A stretch of 59,976 bases of DNA from DATBSK01 sp964532485 (GCA_964532485.1 CAZHKE010000018.1:1-59976), one strand, 5' to 3'; counted from the stretch's first letter, positions 1 to 8,146 are shown. The notes: generated by a model from the letters alone, not told the origin. Program-made: numbers and translations.

Positions 1-485
1 TGGCCATCGATCATCTCGTGCGCCGGGAGGCGCTTCACGATCTCGAACCCGGCCTTCTCGTAGCAGCGCACCGCGCCCGCGTTCTCGACGACCGGGTCGG
101 TCACGAGGAGGCGAGCGCCGGGCCCGTGGGGACCGAGGAGCCATTCAGCGACGGCCCGGACCTGGCGCGTGCCGACGCCACGCCCGTGAAGTCTCGATTC
201 GCCGACGAACTGATCGATCCCGAACGCGTCGTCACTCGCCACGAGCCCGCACTCCTCCAGGTTCTCCGGTTCACCGGCGAGCGAGTACCACTGCTGGAAG
301 CCGATCGGCTGCCCGGCGAGCTCGACGATGGCCTTGGTGACGTGCTCCTCGTGATCGAGCAGGTGCTCTCTGACGAACGCGCTGTCATAGGTCTCGGTGA
401 CGCCGTGCCACCACGCGCCGACCTCGGGATCACGGAGCCACGAGGCGAGGCGCGCGACGTCGTCGTCGGTGATCGCCCGGAACAC
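1..485 (-). CDS. GNAT-family N-acetyltransferase (3' end beyond window)
   Basis: Reading the minus strand gives an open frame with no stop before the left edge, so the C-terminus is missing. The product resembles GCN5-related N-acetyltransferases of the aminoglycoside 6'-acetyltransferase-like subgroup: an N-terminal FRAITDDDVARL segment, a LRDPEVGAWW stretch, the acetyl-CoA pyrophosphate loop GRGVGTRQVRA in the middle and a late NAGAVRCYEKAGF helix typical of the fold. It should transfer an acetyl group from acetyl-CoA to an amine; the substrate cannot be told. I chose the GTG at 485, which puts FRAITDDD at the N-terminus; a start nearer 517, next to the methyltransferase stop, is possible. 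It is the last gene of the leuA-methyltransferase run. Confidence 0.75.
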   Translation of the reverse strand, partial: MFRAITDDDVARLASWLRDPEVGAWWHGVTETYDSAFVREHLLDHEEHVTKAIVELAGQPIGFQQWYSLAGEPENLEECGLVASDDAFGIDQFVGESRLHGRGVGTRQVRAVAEWLLGPHGPGARLLVTDPVVENAGAVRCYEKAGFEIVKRLPAHEMIDG

Positions 486-514
486 CAGGTCATCGACGAC
501 GAAGAACGGCTCGC

Positions 515-1153
515 TCAGGGCCGGATCCCGGCGAGCAGCGCGACCTCCCGCCACTTGTAGAGGCAGTCGACCTGCTCGAAGCCGACGCTGCGCAGCCACT
601 CGAGCTGCGGCTCGACGGCGACGAGCTTGTTCGACGGGTCCTCCTCGGCACCGACCGCGCGGAGGAACGCCTCGTGCAGCTCCGGCGTCGTCGAAGCGAC
701 GTGCTCGAGGTTGCAGAACGTCCCGCCGGGATCGAGCGCGTGGAAGACCTCGCCGTACAGGGCGCGCTTGCGATCGTCGACGACATGATGGATCGCGAAC
801 GCCGACACGACGAGGTCGAACGTGCCCCAGTCGCTCGGGAGCGGAGCGTCGAGGTCGTGCTCGACGACGGTGACCGAGCTGGCACCGACGAACCGTTCCC
901 GCGCGCGACCGAGCATCTCCTGGGAGAAGTCGCACGCGACGGCCTCCACCGCGGGGTGCGCCGCCACGATCCGGCTCGTGACCTCACCGTCGCCGCAACC
1001 GAGGTCGAGCACCCGGCGGGGCGCCGTCGGCACGACCTCCAGAAGCTGCTCGTACGCCGCCTCACGCCAGGGCCTGTGCGCGCTCCGTTCGAGGTAGGCG
1101 CGCGCGTGGTCGGCGCTCGACCACAGGTTGACGGGTTGCGCGCCGGACCTCAC
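515..1153 (-). CDS. Class I SAM-dependent methyltransferase
   Basis: A 212-residue Rossmann-fold methyltransferase. Motif I is visible as VLDLGCGDGE, followed by an acidic residue after strand 2 (ACDFSQEML) and the post-motif segment FDLVVSAFAIHHV, as in Methyltransf_25/11 proteins such as trans-aconitate or ubiquinone-type methyltransferases. Substrate unknown. The open frame extends upstream to 1351, but that extension would overlap leuA and has no homology-like composition. The GTG at 1153 is preceded by a clear GAGGAGG ribosome binding site about 4 nt away and lies 22 bp beyond the leuA stop, so it is probably co-transcribed with leuA. The acetyltransferase follows directly. Confidence 0.85.
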   Translation of the reverse strand: MRSGAQPVNLWSSADHARAYLERSAHRPWREAAYEQLLEVVPTAPRRVLDLGCGDGEVTSRIVAAHPAVEAVACDFSQEMLGRARERFVGASSVTVVEHDLDAPLPSDWGTFDLVVSAFAIHHVVDDRKRALYGEVFHALDPGGTFCNLEHVASTTPELHEAFLRAVGAEEDPSNKLVAVEPQLEWLRSVGFEQVDCLYKWREVALLAGIRP

Positions 1154-1175
1154 GGTCCTCCTCGATGGCGGGACC

Positions 1176-2717
1176 TCACGGTCCGACCGTGTGCTCGCGG
1201 TGCTCACCCCGTTCGCGGAGACGCACGATCTTGTTGACCGCGTTGAGGTAGGCGCGTGCCGATGCCTCGACGACATCGGTGGCGACGCCCCGACCCGACG
1301 CGGTGTAGTCGCCAGTGTCGAGCTGCACGACGACGTCACCGAGCGCGTCACCGCCCTTCGTGACCGACGAGACCTTGAAGTCGAGCAGCGTGCCCCGCAC
1401 GCCCGTCGCCGCTGCGACAGCCTCGATCGCGGCGTCGATCATGCCGTTGCCCTCGCCGCGGGCCTCGACCTTCGCGTCGCCGTCGGTGAGCACGACGTCG
1501 GCGGTCGGGGTGGTTCGCGTGCCGCCGTGCACGTCGAGGTCGGAGATCGAGAACTTGTGCACGGCGCCGGCGCCGATCTCCTCGACGACGATCGCCTCCA
1601 GGTCGGCCTCGGTGATCTCGACCTTTCGGTCGGCGAGCTCCTTGAAGCGCGTGAACGCCTGGTTGAGCGCGTCGCCCTGCATGTGCAGACCCATCTTCGC
1701 CAGCGTGTCGCCGAACGCGTGCCGCCCCGAATGCTTGCCGAGCACGATCTGCGCGGCCTCCTGCCCGACCGTCGAGGCGTCGATGATCTCGTACGTCTCG
1801 CGGTCCTCGAGCACGCCGTGCTGATGGATGCCGGCCTCGTGCGCGAACGCATTGCGCCCCACGACGGCCTTGTTGTGCTGCACGGGGTACCCGGTCAACC
1901 GCGAGACCATCCGCGACGTCCGTGCGAGCTCCTCGGTGCGCACCCCGGTCTCCAGCATGCCGAAGTAGTCGCTGCGCGTCTTGATCGCCATCACGATCTC
2001 CTCGAGCGCGGCATTTCCCGCGCGCTCGCCAAGACCGTTGACCGCGCACTCCACCTGACGTGCCCCGGCTGCGATGCCGGCCAGCGAGTTGGCGACCGCC
2101 AGGCCCAGATCGTTGTGGCAGTGCGTCGACACGACGTAGTCGCCGTTGACGACATCGATGATGTGTGTGATGAGCTCGCCGAACTCCTCGGGCACGCCGA
2201 AGCCGACGGTGTCGGGGATGTTGAGGGTCGTCGCGCCGCTGTCGACGGCGAGCTGGAGCACCTCGCACATGAAGTCGATGTCCGAGCGGCTCCCGTCCTC
2301 GGGCGAGAACTCGACATCCGACGTGTAGCCCGCAGCGCGGCCGACGCCGGCGACGACCTCGGCCTTCACCTGGTCCTCGGTCATCCGCAGCTTCTTCTTC
2401 ATGTGGATGGGCGATGTCGCGATGAAGACGTGGATCCGCGGCTTCTCGGCATGGCGGATCGCCTCCCACGCGCGGTCGATGTCCTTGAACCCGGTGCGCG
2501 ACAGCCCAGCGATGACCGGACCGCGGACCGCAGTCGCGATGGCTTCGACGGCCTCGAAGTCGCCATCGCTGGCGATCGGGAACCCGGCTTCGATGATGTC
2601 GACCCCGAGGCGCGCGAGCTGTTCGGCGATCTCCAGCTTCTCGCCGACGTCGAGGGAGATCCCCGGCGACTGCTCGCCGTCTCGCAGCGTGGTGTCGAAG
2701 ATCCGGACCTGGTTCAT
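1176..2717 (-). CDS. leuA: 2-isopropylmalate synthase
   Basis: First committed enzyme of leucine synthesis: condenses acetyl-CoA with 2-ketoisovalerate. The 513-residue protein begins with the HMGL-like TIM barrel signature FDTTLRDGEQSPG (residues 7-19) and carries the metal-binding HCHNDLGLA segment (about residues 201-209), the GLGERAGNA loop and a C-terminal LeuA dimerisation/feedback domain (about 385 onward, HKFSISDLDVHGG). Length is usual for the type-1 enzyme. ATG at 2717 is preferred to the adjoining GTG at 2720. Upstream are a leader peptide with three consecutive Leu codons and an intrinsic terminator, so expression should respond to leucyl-tRNA supply; that also argues against citramalate synthase, a relative with a similar barrel. 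Confidence 0.95.
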   Translation of the reverse strand: MNQVRIFDTTLRDGEQSPGISLDVGEKLEIAEQLARLGVDIIEAGFPIASDGDFEAVEAIATAVRGPVIAGLSRTGFKDIDRAWEAIRHAEKPRIHVFIATSPIHMKKKLRMTEDQVKAEVVAGVGRAAGYTSDVEFSPEDGSRSDIDFMCEVLQLAVDSGATTLNIPDTVGFGVPEEFGELITHIIDVVNGDYVVSTHCHNDLGLAVANSLAGIAAGARQVECAVNGLGERAGNAALEEIVMAIKTRSDYFGMLETGVRTEELARTSRMVSRLTGYPVQHNKAVVGRNAFAHEAGIHQHGVLEDRETYEIIDASTVGQEAAQIVLGKHSGRHAFGDTLAKMGLHMQGDALNQAFTRFKELADRKVEITEADLEAIVVEEIGAGAVHKFSISDLDVHGGTRTTPTADVVLTDGDAKVEARGEGNGMIDAAIEAVAAATGVRGTLLDFKVSSVTKGGDALGDVVVQLDTGDYTASGRGVATDVVEASARAYLNAVNKIVRLRERGEHREHTVGP

Positions 2718-2788
2718 CACTGCTCGCTCGCTCTCTGCGGCGGCGAGCTTCGCTCGCTACGCCGCACTGGCATTGCTTTCGGGCAACG

Positions 2789-2821
2789 AAAAACCTCCCC
2801 GGCCTTGAGGCACGAGGAGGT
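2789..2821 (-). terminator. Attenuator terminator of leuA
   Basis: On the minus strand a GC-rich stem (5' arm 2821-2809, loop TCAA at 2808-2805, 3' arm 2804-2793; one bulge and one weak pair) is followed directly by five T residues (2793-2789). This is a textbook intrinsic terminator lying between the leader peptide and leuA, about 70 nt before the leuA start, so it must be read through for leuA to be expressed. Confidence 0.85.
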
Positions 2822-2825
2822 GAAC

Positions 2826-2850
2826 CGCGAGCACCGGTGGGGTGCTCGCG
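2826..2850 (-). promoter_or_regulatory. Leader-RNA pause/anti-terminator-region hairpin
   Basis: A perfect 10-bp stem (CGCGAGCACC / GGTGCTCGCG) with a 5-nt loop starts at the base immediately after the stop codon of the leader peptide and precedes the terminator. A ribosome stalled on the Leu codons or at the stop would cover or expose this hairpin differently, the usual geometry of ribosome-mediated attenuation. The alternative pairing that would form the anti-terminator was not worked out. Confidence 0.7.
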
Positions 2851-2895
2851 CTACGTAAGAAGGAGGCTCGTCGCCGTGCCCAGTTCCTTCGTCAT
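2851..2895 (-). CDS. leuL: leu leader peptide (MTKELGTATSLLLT)
   Basis: A 14-codon open frame ending in three adjacent leucine codons (CTC CTT CTT), one Thr codon and TAG. It sits just upstream of a 10-bp hairpin and a T-tailed terminator, followed by leuA on the same strand. This is the signature of a leucine attenuator, and attenuators of this kind have been described upstream of leuA in Actinobacteria. When charged tRNA-Leu is scarce the ribosome should stall at the CTC CTT CTT run and favour read-through into leuA. Start context is GGACC-ATG, a weak ribosome site. Too short for routine gene calling. Confidence 0.8.
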   Translation of the reverse strand: MTKELGTATSLLLT

Positions 2896-2954
2896 GGTCC
2901 AACATGATGACGGCTCGGGCCCGCGAGATCAAGTCATGCGCGACAATCGCGGCG

Positions 2955-3380
2955 ATGGCGAAGCGCACGTGGCTGCGACGCTCGATCGGGCTCGGGCTCC
3001 TCGCTGGTGCCGCGTACGCGTTGTGGCGCGCGATGGACGCGAACCGGATGACCGGAGAGTCGGAGTGGGAGCCCCAGCCGTTCCCGTTCCCACCCCAGCC
3101 GCGGACTGGTCCAGATGCGGCGGAGCGAGGGGACCGAGCCGAGCTCGCCCGCGAGCGAACGCCCGTCGGCCGGGCATCCCGGCCGACGGAGAGCGAGCGA
3201 GATAGGTGGACCACCGCGGTCGACGGGGCGTGTCCGGCCACGCACCCGGTGAAGGCCAAGGAGGCCAGCAAGATCTTCCACGTACCCGGCGGGCTGAGCT
3301 ACGAGCGCACCGTGCCGGATCGCTGCTACGCCGACCCCACGGCCGCCGAGGCAGACGGCTTCCGCGCCGCCAAGCGCTGA
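2955..3380 (+). CDS. Small membrane-anchored protein with C-terminal sunset-like domain
   Basis: A 141-residue protein divergent from the leu leader. It has a basic N-terminus (MAKRTWLRRS), one membrane segment at about residues 10-24 (IGLGLLAGAAYALW), a proline- and charge-rich linker, and a C-terminal block CPATHPVKAKEASKIFHVPG...YERTVPDRCYADPTAAEADGFRAAKR. That block resembles the small domain, annotated by some pipelines as sunset domain, that also ends some secreted nucleases; its function is unknown. Start ATG 2955 was chosen because a GACAAT hexamer lies 7 nt before it, the leaderless layout seen at other genes here. A perfect 10-bp palindrome (3169-3191 region) sits inside the linker coding sequence. 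Confidence 0.7.
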   Translation: MAKRTWLRRSIGLGLLAGAAYALWRAMDANRMTGESEWEPQPFPFPPQPRTGPDAAERGDRAELARERTPVGRASRPTESERDRWTTAVDGACPATHPVKAKEASKIFHVPGGLSYERTVPDRCYADPTAAEADGFRAAKR

Positions 3381-3384
3381 AGGG

Positions 3385-3468
3385 CTCCCAACTGGTCAGT
3401 CGCCGGGCGGCTTCGCCGCTCGGCGACGGCGGAGACCGAGCTTGCGAGGTCTCCCAACGAGTCAGTCG
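3385..3468. repeat. Pair of direct repeats flanking a hairpin at the serA 3' end
   Basis: CTCCCAAC-NN-GTCAGTCG occurs at 3385-3402 and again at 3451-3468, differing only at two middle bases. The second copy contains the stop codon of serA (minus strand, 3462-3464). A strong hairpin lies between the copies. Similar duplication of a stop-codon neighbourhood is seen elsewhere in this window. Confidence 0.7.
3399..3427. terminator. Bidirectional hairpin between convergent genes
   Basis: A 13-bp stem with one G-T pair (GTCGCCGGGCGGC / GCCGCTCGGCGAC) and a TTC loop lies between two converging genes that end at 3380 and 3462. There is no T-run on either strand, so it is at best a non-canonical terminator, but its position suits a two-way transcription barrier. 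Confidence 0.5.
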
Positions 3469-5048
3469 AGCTCGATGGCCCTCGCGTCGTAGACGCCGTC
3501 GACGGCGAGCAGCGCCTTGATCACCGCGCCCGAGGCGGGTGAGCTCGTGGACAGCACCATGAGCGCCGCCTCGCCGTCGGCGTTCGTCCCGACGTCCATG
3601 TCGTCGACGTTGACACCCGCCTCGCCGATGATCGTCCCGACGCGACCGATCATCCCGGGCGTGTCGGAGTTGCGCACGACGAGCATGTGGCTCGCCGGCG
3701 GCACGTCGACGCTGTGGCCGTCGATCTCGACGATGCGGGGCCGCGCGTGCTTGCCGAGCAGCGTGCCCGCGACGCCGATCGAGCGGTCACGCGCGGAGCC
3801 GCGGACCGTCACGAGGTTCACGAAGTCGGCCGACGACGACGATGTCGCCTCTCTGACCGTGAGCCCGCGCGCCTCGGCGAGCTGGGGGGCGTTCACGAAC
3901 GACACCGGCTCGTCGGTGACTGCGGCGAGCGCCCCCTTCATGATCGAGAGCGTGAGCACGCGACAGTCGTAGTCGGCGATCTCTCCCGCGTACTCGACCT
4001 CGAGCGCCGTGACACCGTCGTCGGAGAGCGCGACGAGCAGACGCCCGAGTCGCTCAGCGAGCGGGAGGAACGGTTGCACCGTCGCGTTCGCCTCGCTGGC
4101 CGCGACGTTCACCGCATACGGCACGAACTCCGAGCGGAGGGCGAGGACCACCTGCTCGGCGATCGTCTGGCCGGCCTTGTCCTGCGCCTCGGCAGTCGAC
4201 GCACCGAGGTGCGGCGTCACGACCACGGCATCGAGCCCGAAGAGCGGCGACTCGGTGGTGGGCTCCTGCTCGAAGACGTCGATCGCTGCGCCCGCTATTC
4301 GGCGGTCGCGCACCGCGGTCGCGAGCGCGGCCTCGTCGACGATGCCGCCGCGGGCCGTGTTCACGACCCGCAGCGTCGGCTTCGCGTGCGCGAGCAGGTC
4401 GGCGCCGACGAGGCCCATCGTCTCAGGTGTCTTGGGGAGGTGGATCGTCAGGAAGTCGGACTGGCGGACCAGCTCCTCGAGGTCGGCGACGACTCGGACC
4501 CCGAGCTGCCGGGCCCGCTCGGGGCTGACGAACGGGTCGTAGGCGAGCAGCTGCATGCCGAAGGCGAGCAGCCGTTGCGCGACCAGCACGCCGACGCGCC
4601 CGAGGCCGATGATGCCGACGGTCTTGCCGTGGAGCTCGACTCCTTCCCACCGTGACCTGTTCCACCGACCTGCCTTGAGGTCCGCATCGGCCTGGGCGAC
4701 GTTGCGGGCCTGCGCGAGCAGGAGGGCGATCGTGTGCTCGGCAGCCGAGAGGACGTTCGACTGGGGTGCGTTCACCACCATCACGCCGCGGCGCGTCGCC
4801 TCCTCGACGTCGACGTTGTCGAGACCGATGCCGGCGCGGCCCACGACGACGAGGGCGCGACCTGCCGCGAGGACGTCCGCGGTCACCTGCGTCGCCGACC
4901 GGATGATGAGCGCTGCAGCACCGTCGACCGCTGCGAGGAGCTCTTCGGGTGAGAGCCCGAGCTGCACGTCGACCTCGAAGCCGGCGGTTCGCAGCGCGTC
5001 GAGGCCGCGCGGGGCGATGCGCTCGGTGACGAGAACCCGCGGGGTCAC
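3462..5048 (-). CDS. serA: D-3-phosphoglycerate dehydrogenase, long form
   Basis: Catalyses the first step of serine synthesis, NAD-dependent oxidation of 3-phosphoglycerate. The 528-residue protein has the split substrate domain, the Rossmann signature VGIIGLGRVG, the catalytic RGG(I)VDEAAL and VTPHLGASTAEAQ segments (Arg/His of the 2-hydroxyacid dehydrogenase family), an intervening ASB-type domain and a C-terminal ACT domain (SHMLVVRNSDTPGMIGRVGTIIG onward), as in the type-1 enzymes of mycobacteria. The frame opens at 5090, but GTG 5048 gives the conserved PRVLVTERIAPRG N-terminus and lies 7 nt after a TACCCT hexamer, suggesting a leaderless message. Confidence 0.95.
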   Translation of the reverse strand: MTPRVLVTERIAPRGLDALRTAGFEVDVQLGLSPEELLAAVDGAAALIIRSATQVTADVLAAGRALVVVGRAGIGLDNVDVEEATRRGVMVVNAPQSNVLSAAEHTIALLLAQARNVAQADADLKAGRWNRSRWEGVELHGKTVGIIGLGRVGVLVAQRLLAFGMQLLAYDPFVSPERARQLGVRVVADLEELVRQSDFLTIHLPKTPETMGLVGADLLAHAKPTLRVVNTARGGIVDEAALATAVRDRRIAGAAIDVFEQEPTTESPLFGLDAVVVTPHLGASTAEAQDKAGQTIAEQVVLALRSEFVPYAVNVAASEANATVQPFLPLAERLGRLLVALSDDGVTALEVEYAGEIADYDCRVLTLSIMKGALAAVTDEPVSFVNAPQLAEARGLTVREATSSSSADFVNLVTVRGSARDRSIGVAGTLLGKHARPRIVEIDGHSVDVPPASHMLVVRNSDTPGMIGRVGTIIGEAGVNVDDMDVGTNADGEAALMVLSTSSPASGAVIKALLAVDGVYDARAIELD

Positions 5049-5055
5049 GCGTTCG

Positions 5056-5061
5056 AGGGTA
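5056..5061 (-). promoter_or_regulatory. -10 hexamer TACCCT before serA
   Basis: TACCCT read on the minus strand, followed after 7 nt by the serA GTG and with no ribosome binding site between. Matches the TANNNT consensus of actinobacterial principal sigma factors and would place the transcript start at or next to the start codon. Confidence 0.55.
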
Positions 5062-5086
5062 GCGGTCGCATCTCGGGGCACCGGGT

Positions 5087-5575
5087 TCAAAGCCGCTCGA
5101 GCGCAAGGTCGGTCAGCTCGACGGCCTGGTCACGCAGCGTCGCCGGGTTTGTGCCACCGGATTGGTCGAGCCGCTGCACGTACAGGAACGTCGAGCCCCG
5201 CAACACGTAGACGGCGCCGGCTTCCGACGAGTAGAAGGCGAGCCGCCCGAGCTCTGGCAATGCCTCGCTCCCCAACCCGAACACACGCTCGGAGACGTCG
5301 AAGCCCTGTCGCGCCTGCTTGCCACGCTGCACCCACACCGACACCAGCTCTGCACCGTGAGACCCACCGACGTTCCAGTTGCAGATCGACGCGCTCCTCG
5401 GTGTGTGCTGCGCGCGTCGCGATCGCTTCACGCCGGCATCGACGACGCCTTCGATCTCGCCACGACGGAGCACCGCACATGCCTTCCGTGGCGCGTTCGC
5501 CGACGCCGGGGCGAGGTGCACGACGACCGTCAGGGCCGCGAGCACGACGAGGAGCGCGCCCGCCCGTCGCGTCAT
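5087..5575 (-). CDS. Exported protein of unknown function (DUF3558-like size and pattern)
   Basis: A 162-residue protein with a cleavable Sec signal (MTRRAGALLVVLAALTVVVHL, probable cut after ASA about residue 26). The mature part has two cysteines (about 33 and 65, ACAVLRR and SICNWNV) and an alternating strand pattern reminiscent of DUF3558-type lipoproteins, but there is no lipobox cysteine. Its ATG overlaps the stop of the preceding aminotransferase (ATGA), so the two are translated together, and serA follows. Function not recognised. A second protein of the same style is encoded at 24977-25501. Confidence 0.7.
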   Translation of the reverse strand: MTRRAGALLVVLAALTVVVHLAPASANAPRKACAVLRRGEIEGVVDAGVKRSRRAQHTPRSASICNWNVGGSHGAELVSVWVQRGKQARQGFDVSERVFGLGSEALPELGRLAFYSSEAGAVYVLRGSTFLYVQRLDQSGGTNPATLRDQAVELTDLALERL

Positions 5576-6780
5576 CGCAGCAGCGCCGCGATCCGACCCA
5601 CACCCTCCACGAGGTCGTCATCACCCAACGCGAACGACAGTCGCGCATAACCGGGCGCTCCGAACGCCTCACCAGGGACGATCGCGACCTTCGCCTCCTC
5701 GAGCAGCAGCTCGCACAGGTCGAGCGACGTCTCGGGTGTCCGGCCGGCGATCGTGCGGCCGAGCACGCCCGCGAACGAGGGGAAGCAGTAGAAGGCGCCT
5801 TCGGGCGCGACGCACTCGACGCCCGCGATCGCCGACAGCATCTCGTGCATCGTGGCCCCGCGACGCTCGAAGGCGGCCCGCATCTCGGCGACTGCCGCGA
5901 GATCATCCGTGACGGCGGCAAGGGCTGCGGCCTGCGAGACGTTCGCCACGTTGGACGTCGAGTGCGACTGCAGGTTCGCCGCGGCGGCGATCACGTCGGA
6001 CGGGCCGATCATCCAACCGACACGCCACCCCGTCATCGCGTACGTCTTGGCCACGCCGTTCACGACCACGCACGAGTCAGCGAGCTCGGGAGCGACGGTC
6101 GGCATCGACACGAACCGGTGGTCGCCGAACGTGAGGTGCTCGTAGATCTCGTCGGTGACGACCCAGATCCCGCGCTCGGCAGCCCATCGCCCGATCTCGG
6201 CCACGAGCCCCGGTGGGTAGACCGCACCGGTCGGGTTGCTCGGTGACACGAACATGAGCGCCCTCGTGCGCTCGGTGCGTGCCGACTCGAGCTGCTCCAG
6301 CGTGACGCAGAAGTGCGTGTCCTCGTCGGTGGGCAGCACGACCGGCACGCCACCCGCGAGCGCGATGGACTCCGGATACGTGGTCCAGTAGGGCGCGGGC
6401 AGGAGGATCTCGTCGCCCTCGTCGACGAGCACCTGGAACGCGTTGTACACGGCCTGCTTGCCACCGTTGGTGACGAGCACCTGGCTCGCGGTGCACTCGA
6501 AGCCGGAGTCTCGCATCGTCTTCTCGGCGATCGCGGCGCGCAGCGCCGGAAGGCCGGCCGCCGGTGTGTAGTGGTGCATGGCCGGGTCGGAGCACGCGGC
6601 GATCGCGGCTTCGACGATGTGCGCCGGCGTCGGGAAGTCGGGCTCACCCGCACCGAACCCGATGACGTCCTCGCCTGCGGCCTTGAGGGCCTTGGCCTTC
6701 GCGTCGACGGCGAGGGTCGCCGACTCTGTGATCGCGGCGATCCGCCGCGAGACGCGCGTGCGCTCGGAGATGCGGGGCAT
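5572..6780 (-). CDS. Class I/II pyridoxal-phosphate aminotransferase, aspartate-type
   Basis: A 402-residue fold-type I aminotransferase of the Thermus/Rhizobium aspartate aminotransferase group (subgroup I-beta). Visible features: GAGEPDFPTPAHI near the N-terminus, TNGGKQAVYNAF, SPSNPTGAVY (carboxylate-binding Asn), the Asp-Tyr pair in VVTDEIYEHL, and the Schiff-base lysine in NGVAKTYAMTGWRVGW. It should interconvert aspartate/oxaloacetate or prephenate/arogenate with glutamate. Start ATG 6780 has a GGGAGG ribosome site 9 nt upstream; a longer frame to 6858 would overlap the helicase stop. Lies between the helicase gene (55 bp upstream) and the exported protein it overlaps. Confidence 0.9.
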   Translation of the reverse strand: MPRISERTRVSRRIAAITESATLAVDAKAKALKAAGEDVIGFGAGEPDFPTPAHIVEAAIAACSDPAMHHYTPAAGLPALRAAIAEKTMRDSGFECTASQVLVTNGGKQAVYNAFQVLVDEGDEILLPAPYWTTYPESIALAGGVPVVLPTDEDTHFCVTLEQLESARTERTRALMFVSPSNPTGAVYPPGLVAEIGRWAAERGIWVVTDEIYEHLTFGDHRFVSMPTVAPELADSCVVVNGVAKTYAMTGWRVGWMIGPSDVIAAAANLQSHSTSNVANVSQAAALAAVTDDLAAVAEMRAAFERRGATMHEMLSAIAGVECVAPEGAFYCFPSFAGVLGRTIAGRTPETSLDLCELLLEEAKVAIVPGEAFGAPGYARLSFALGDDDLVEGVGRIAALLR

Positions 6781-6835
6781 CGCGTCATCCTCCCACGAGC
6801 TCCGTGCGCTCTCGCACGGATTCGCCGGCGTCGCG

Positions 6836-8011
6836 TCAGACGGAGACGGCCTCTTCACTGACCGGGTCCCATCCGCGGAGGTCGGCGAGGCGTGGATCGT
6901 TCGAGAACACCTCGACGATGGGGATCGAGAGCCCGAGGCGGCGTTGCACGGTGCGGACGGCGTTCTCCTCGTTCCAGCGCATCAGCGTGACCGCGACCCC
7001 GGTCTCCCCCGCTCGTGCGGTGCGGCCGGATCGGTGGAGATACGTCTTGTGGTCGTCGGTCGGGTCGTAGTGGACGACGACGTCGATGTCGTCGACGTGG
7101 AGACCACGGGCTGCGACGTCGGTCGCGACGAGCACCGGGACCTTGCCCGACGAGAAGTCGGCGAGCGAGCGCTCCCGCGCCGCCTGTCCGAGGTCGCCGT
7201 GGATCGGGGCGGCCTTCACGCCCTCCTTGCGGAGCTCACGTACGAGCTTGTCGGCCATCCGCTTCGTGCTGCAGAACACGAGCGTGCGGTTCGCGCCGCT
7301 GGCGATCGCTGCGGCGACACGAACCTTGTCCATGTCGTGCACGTAGAGGAAGCGGTGCTCCATCTCCTCGACGGTCGGCTCGTCGGACTGCACCTCGTGG
7401 AACACGGGGTCGTGCATGTAGCGCTTCACGAGCTGCTTCACCGCGCCGTCGAGCGTCGCCGAGAACAGCATCGTCTGGTGGTCGGACTCCATCCGGAAGA
7501 GGATCTTCTGGACCTGGGGCATGAACCCCATGTCGGCCATCCGATCGGCTTCGTCGAGCACGAGCACCTCGACCTTGTCGAACGAGACCTCGCCGCGCTC
7601 CATGAGGTCGATGAGCCGGCCGGGCGTGCCGACGATGATGTCGACACCTCGCGCCAACGCGTCGATCTGGGGCTCGAAGCCGACACCGCCGTAGACGGCG
7701 ACGACGTCGCGTCCACGCTCCTTGGCCAGCGGCTTGATCACGCCGAAGACCTGGTTGGCGAGCTCACGGGTCGGCGCCAGGACGAGACCCGTCGGGTGCT
7801 TGGGGCCGGCGCTCGACACGCGCTCGACGAGCGGGAGCCCGAAGGCGAGGGTCTTGCCCGAGCCGGTCTTCGCCTTGCCGCAGAGGTCGCGGCCGGCGAG
7901 GGCGTCGGGGATCGTCAGCTCCTGGACGGGGAAGGGTTGCTCGATCCCGTCGCGGGTGAGGGCCGCGGCGAGGTCGCGCGAGACGCCGAGCGCTTCGAAG
8001 GTGGTGGTCAT
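6836..8011 (-). CDS. DEAD-box ATP-dependent RNA helicase (minimal core)
   Basis: A 391-residue helicase holding both RecA-like lobes and little else: Q-motif region (FEALGVSRDLAAAL), motif I AKTGSGKT, motif Ia PTRELANQV, motif II LDEADRM, motif III SATL, motif V ATDVAARGL and motif VI HRSGRTARAG. RhlE/CsdA-class enzymes normally have a basic C-terminal tail; here the chain stops shortly after motif VI, so it is a short form. Likely role is RNA unwinding in ribosome assembly or cold adaptation. ATG 8011 follows an AGGAAG site. A leader of more than 100 nt with hairpins precedes it. Confidence 0.9.
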   Translation of the reverse strand: MTTTFEALGVSRDLAAALTRDGIEQPFPVQELTIPDALAGRDLCGKAKTGSGKTLAFGLPLVERVSSAGPKHPTGLVLAPTRELANQVFGVIKPLAKERGRDVVAVYGGVGFEPQIDALARGVDIIVGTPGRLIDLMERGEVSFDKVEVLVLDEADRMADMGFMPQVQKILFRMESDHQTMLFSATLDGAVKQLVKRYMHDPVFHEVQSDEPTVEEMEHRFLYVHDMDKVRVAAAIASGANRTLVFCSTKRMADKLVRELRKEGVKAAPIHGDLGQAARERSLADFSSGKVPVLVATDVAARGLHVDDIDVVVHYDPTDDHKTYLHRSGRTARAGETGVAVTLMRWNEENAVRTVQRRLGLSIPIVEVFSNDPRLADLRGWDPVSEEAVSV

Positions 8012-8146
8012 GCTCGCTTCCTGTTCTCTCCGGGTGGTCGTCCTCGTCGAACGTCGGCCCGGATCCACACGAAGCAGGGTGTGGAGACCAGAGAAAGTCG
8101 AGGAAGACCCGCGAGCACCGGCGGTGCCCACTGGACTCCCAGGATA
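8012..8146 (-). promoter_or_regulatory. Promoter and long structured 5' leader of the helicase gene
   Basis: On the minus strand a TATCCT hexamer (8146-8141) is the best -10 candidate, giving a leader of roughly 120-130 nt. The leader can form TCCACAC/GTGTGGA (8064-8085, 8-nt loop) and a small GCACC/GGTGC hairpin near 8117-8129. Long structured leaders are common on cold-shock helicase mRNAs; here the role is inference. The 48 bp beyond it, up to 8194, holds nothing recognisable. Confidence 0.4.

Noticed and set aside
1176..2717. Citramalate synthase instead of 2-isopropylmalate synthase
   Set aside because: Barrel is shared, but the leader peptide with three Leu codons and the standard LeuA length and N-terminus favour leuA.
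1128..2858. 576-aa plus-strand open frame opposite leuA
   Set aside because: Antisense shadow of a GC-rich gene; residue composition is Arg/Asp/His/Val-rich without domains, while the other strand encodes intact leuA.
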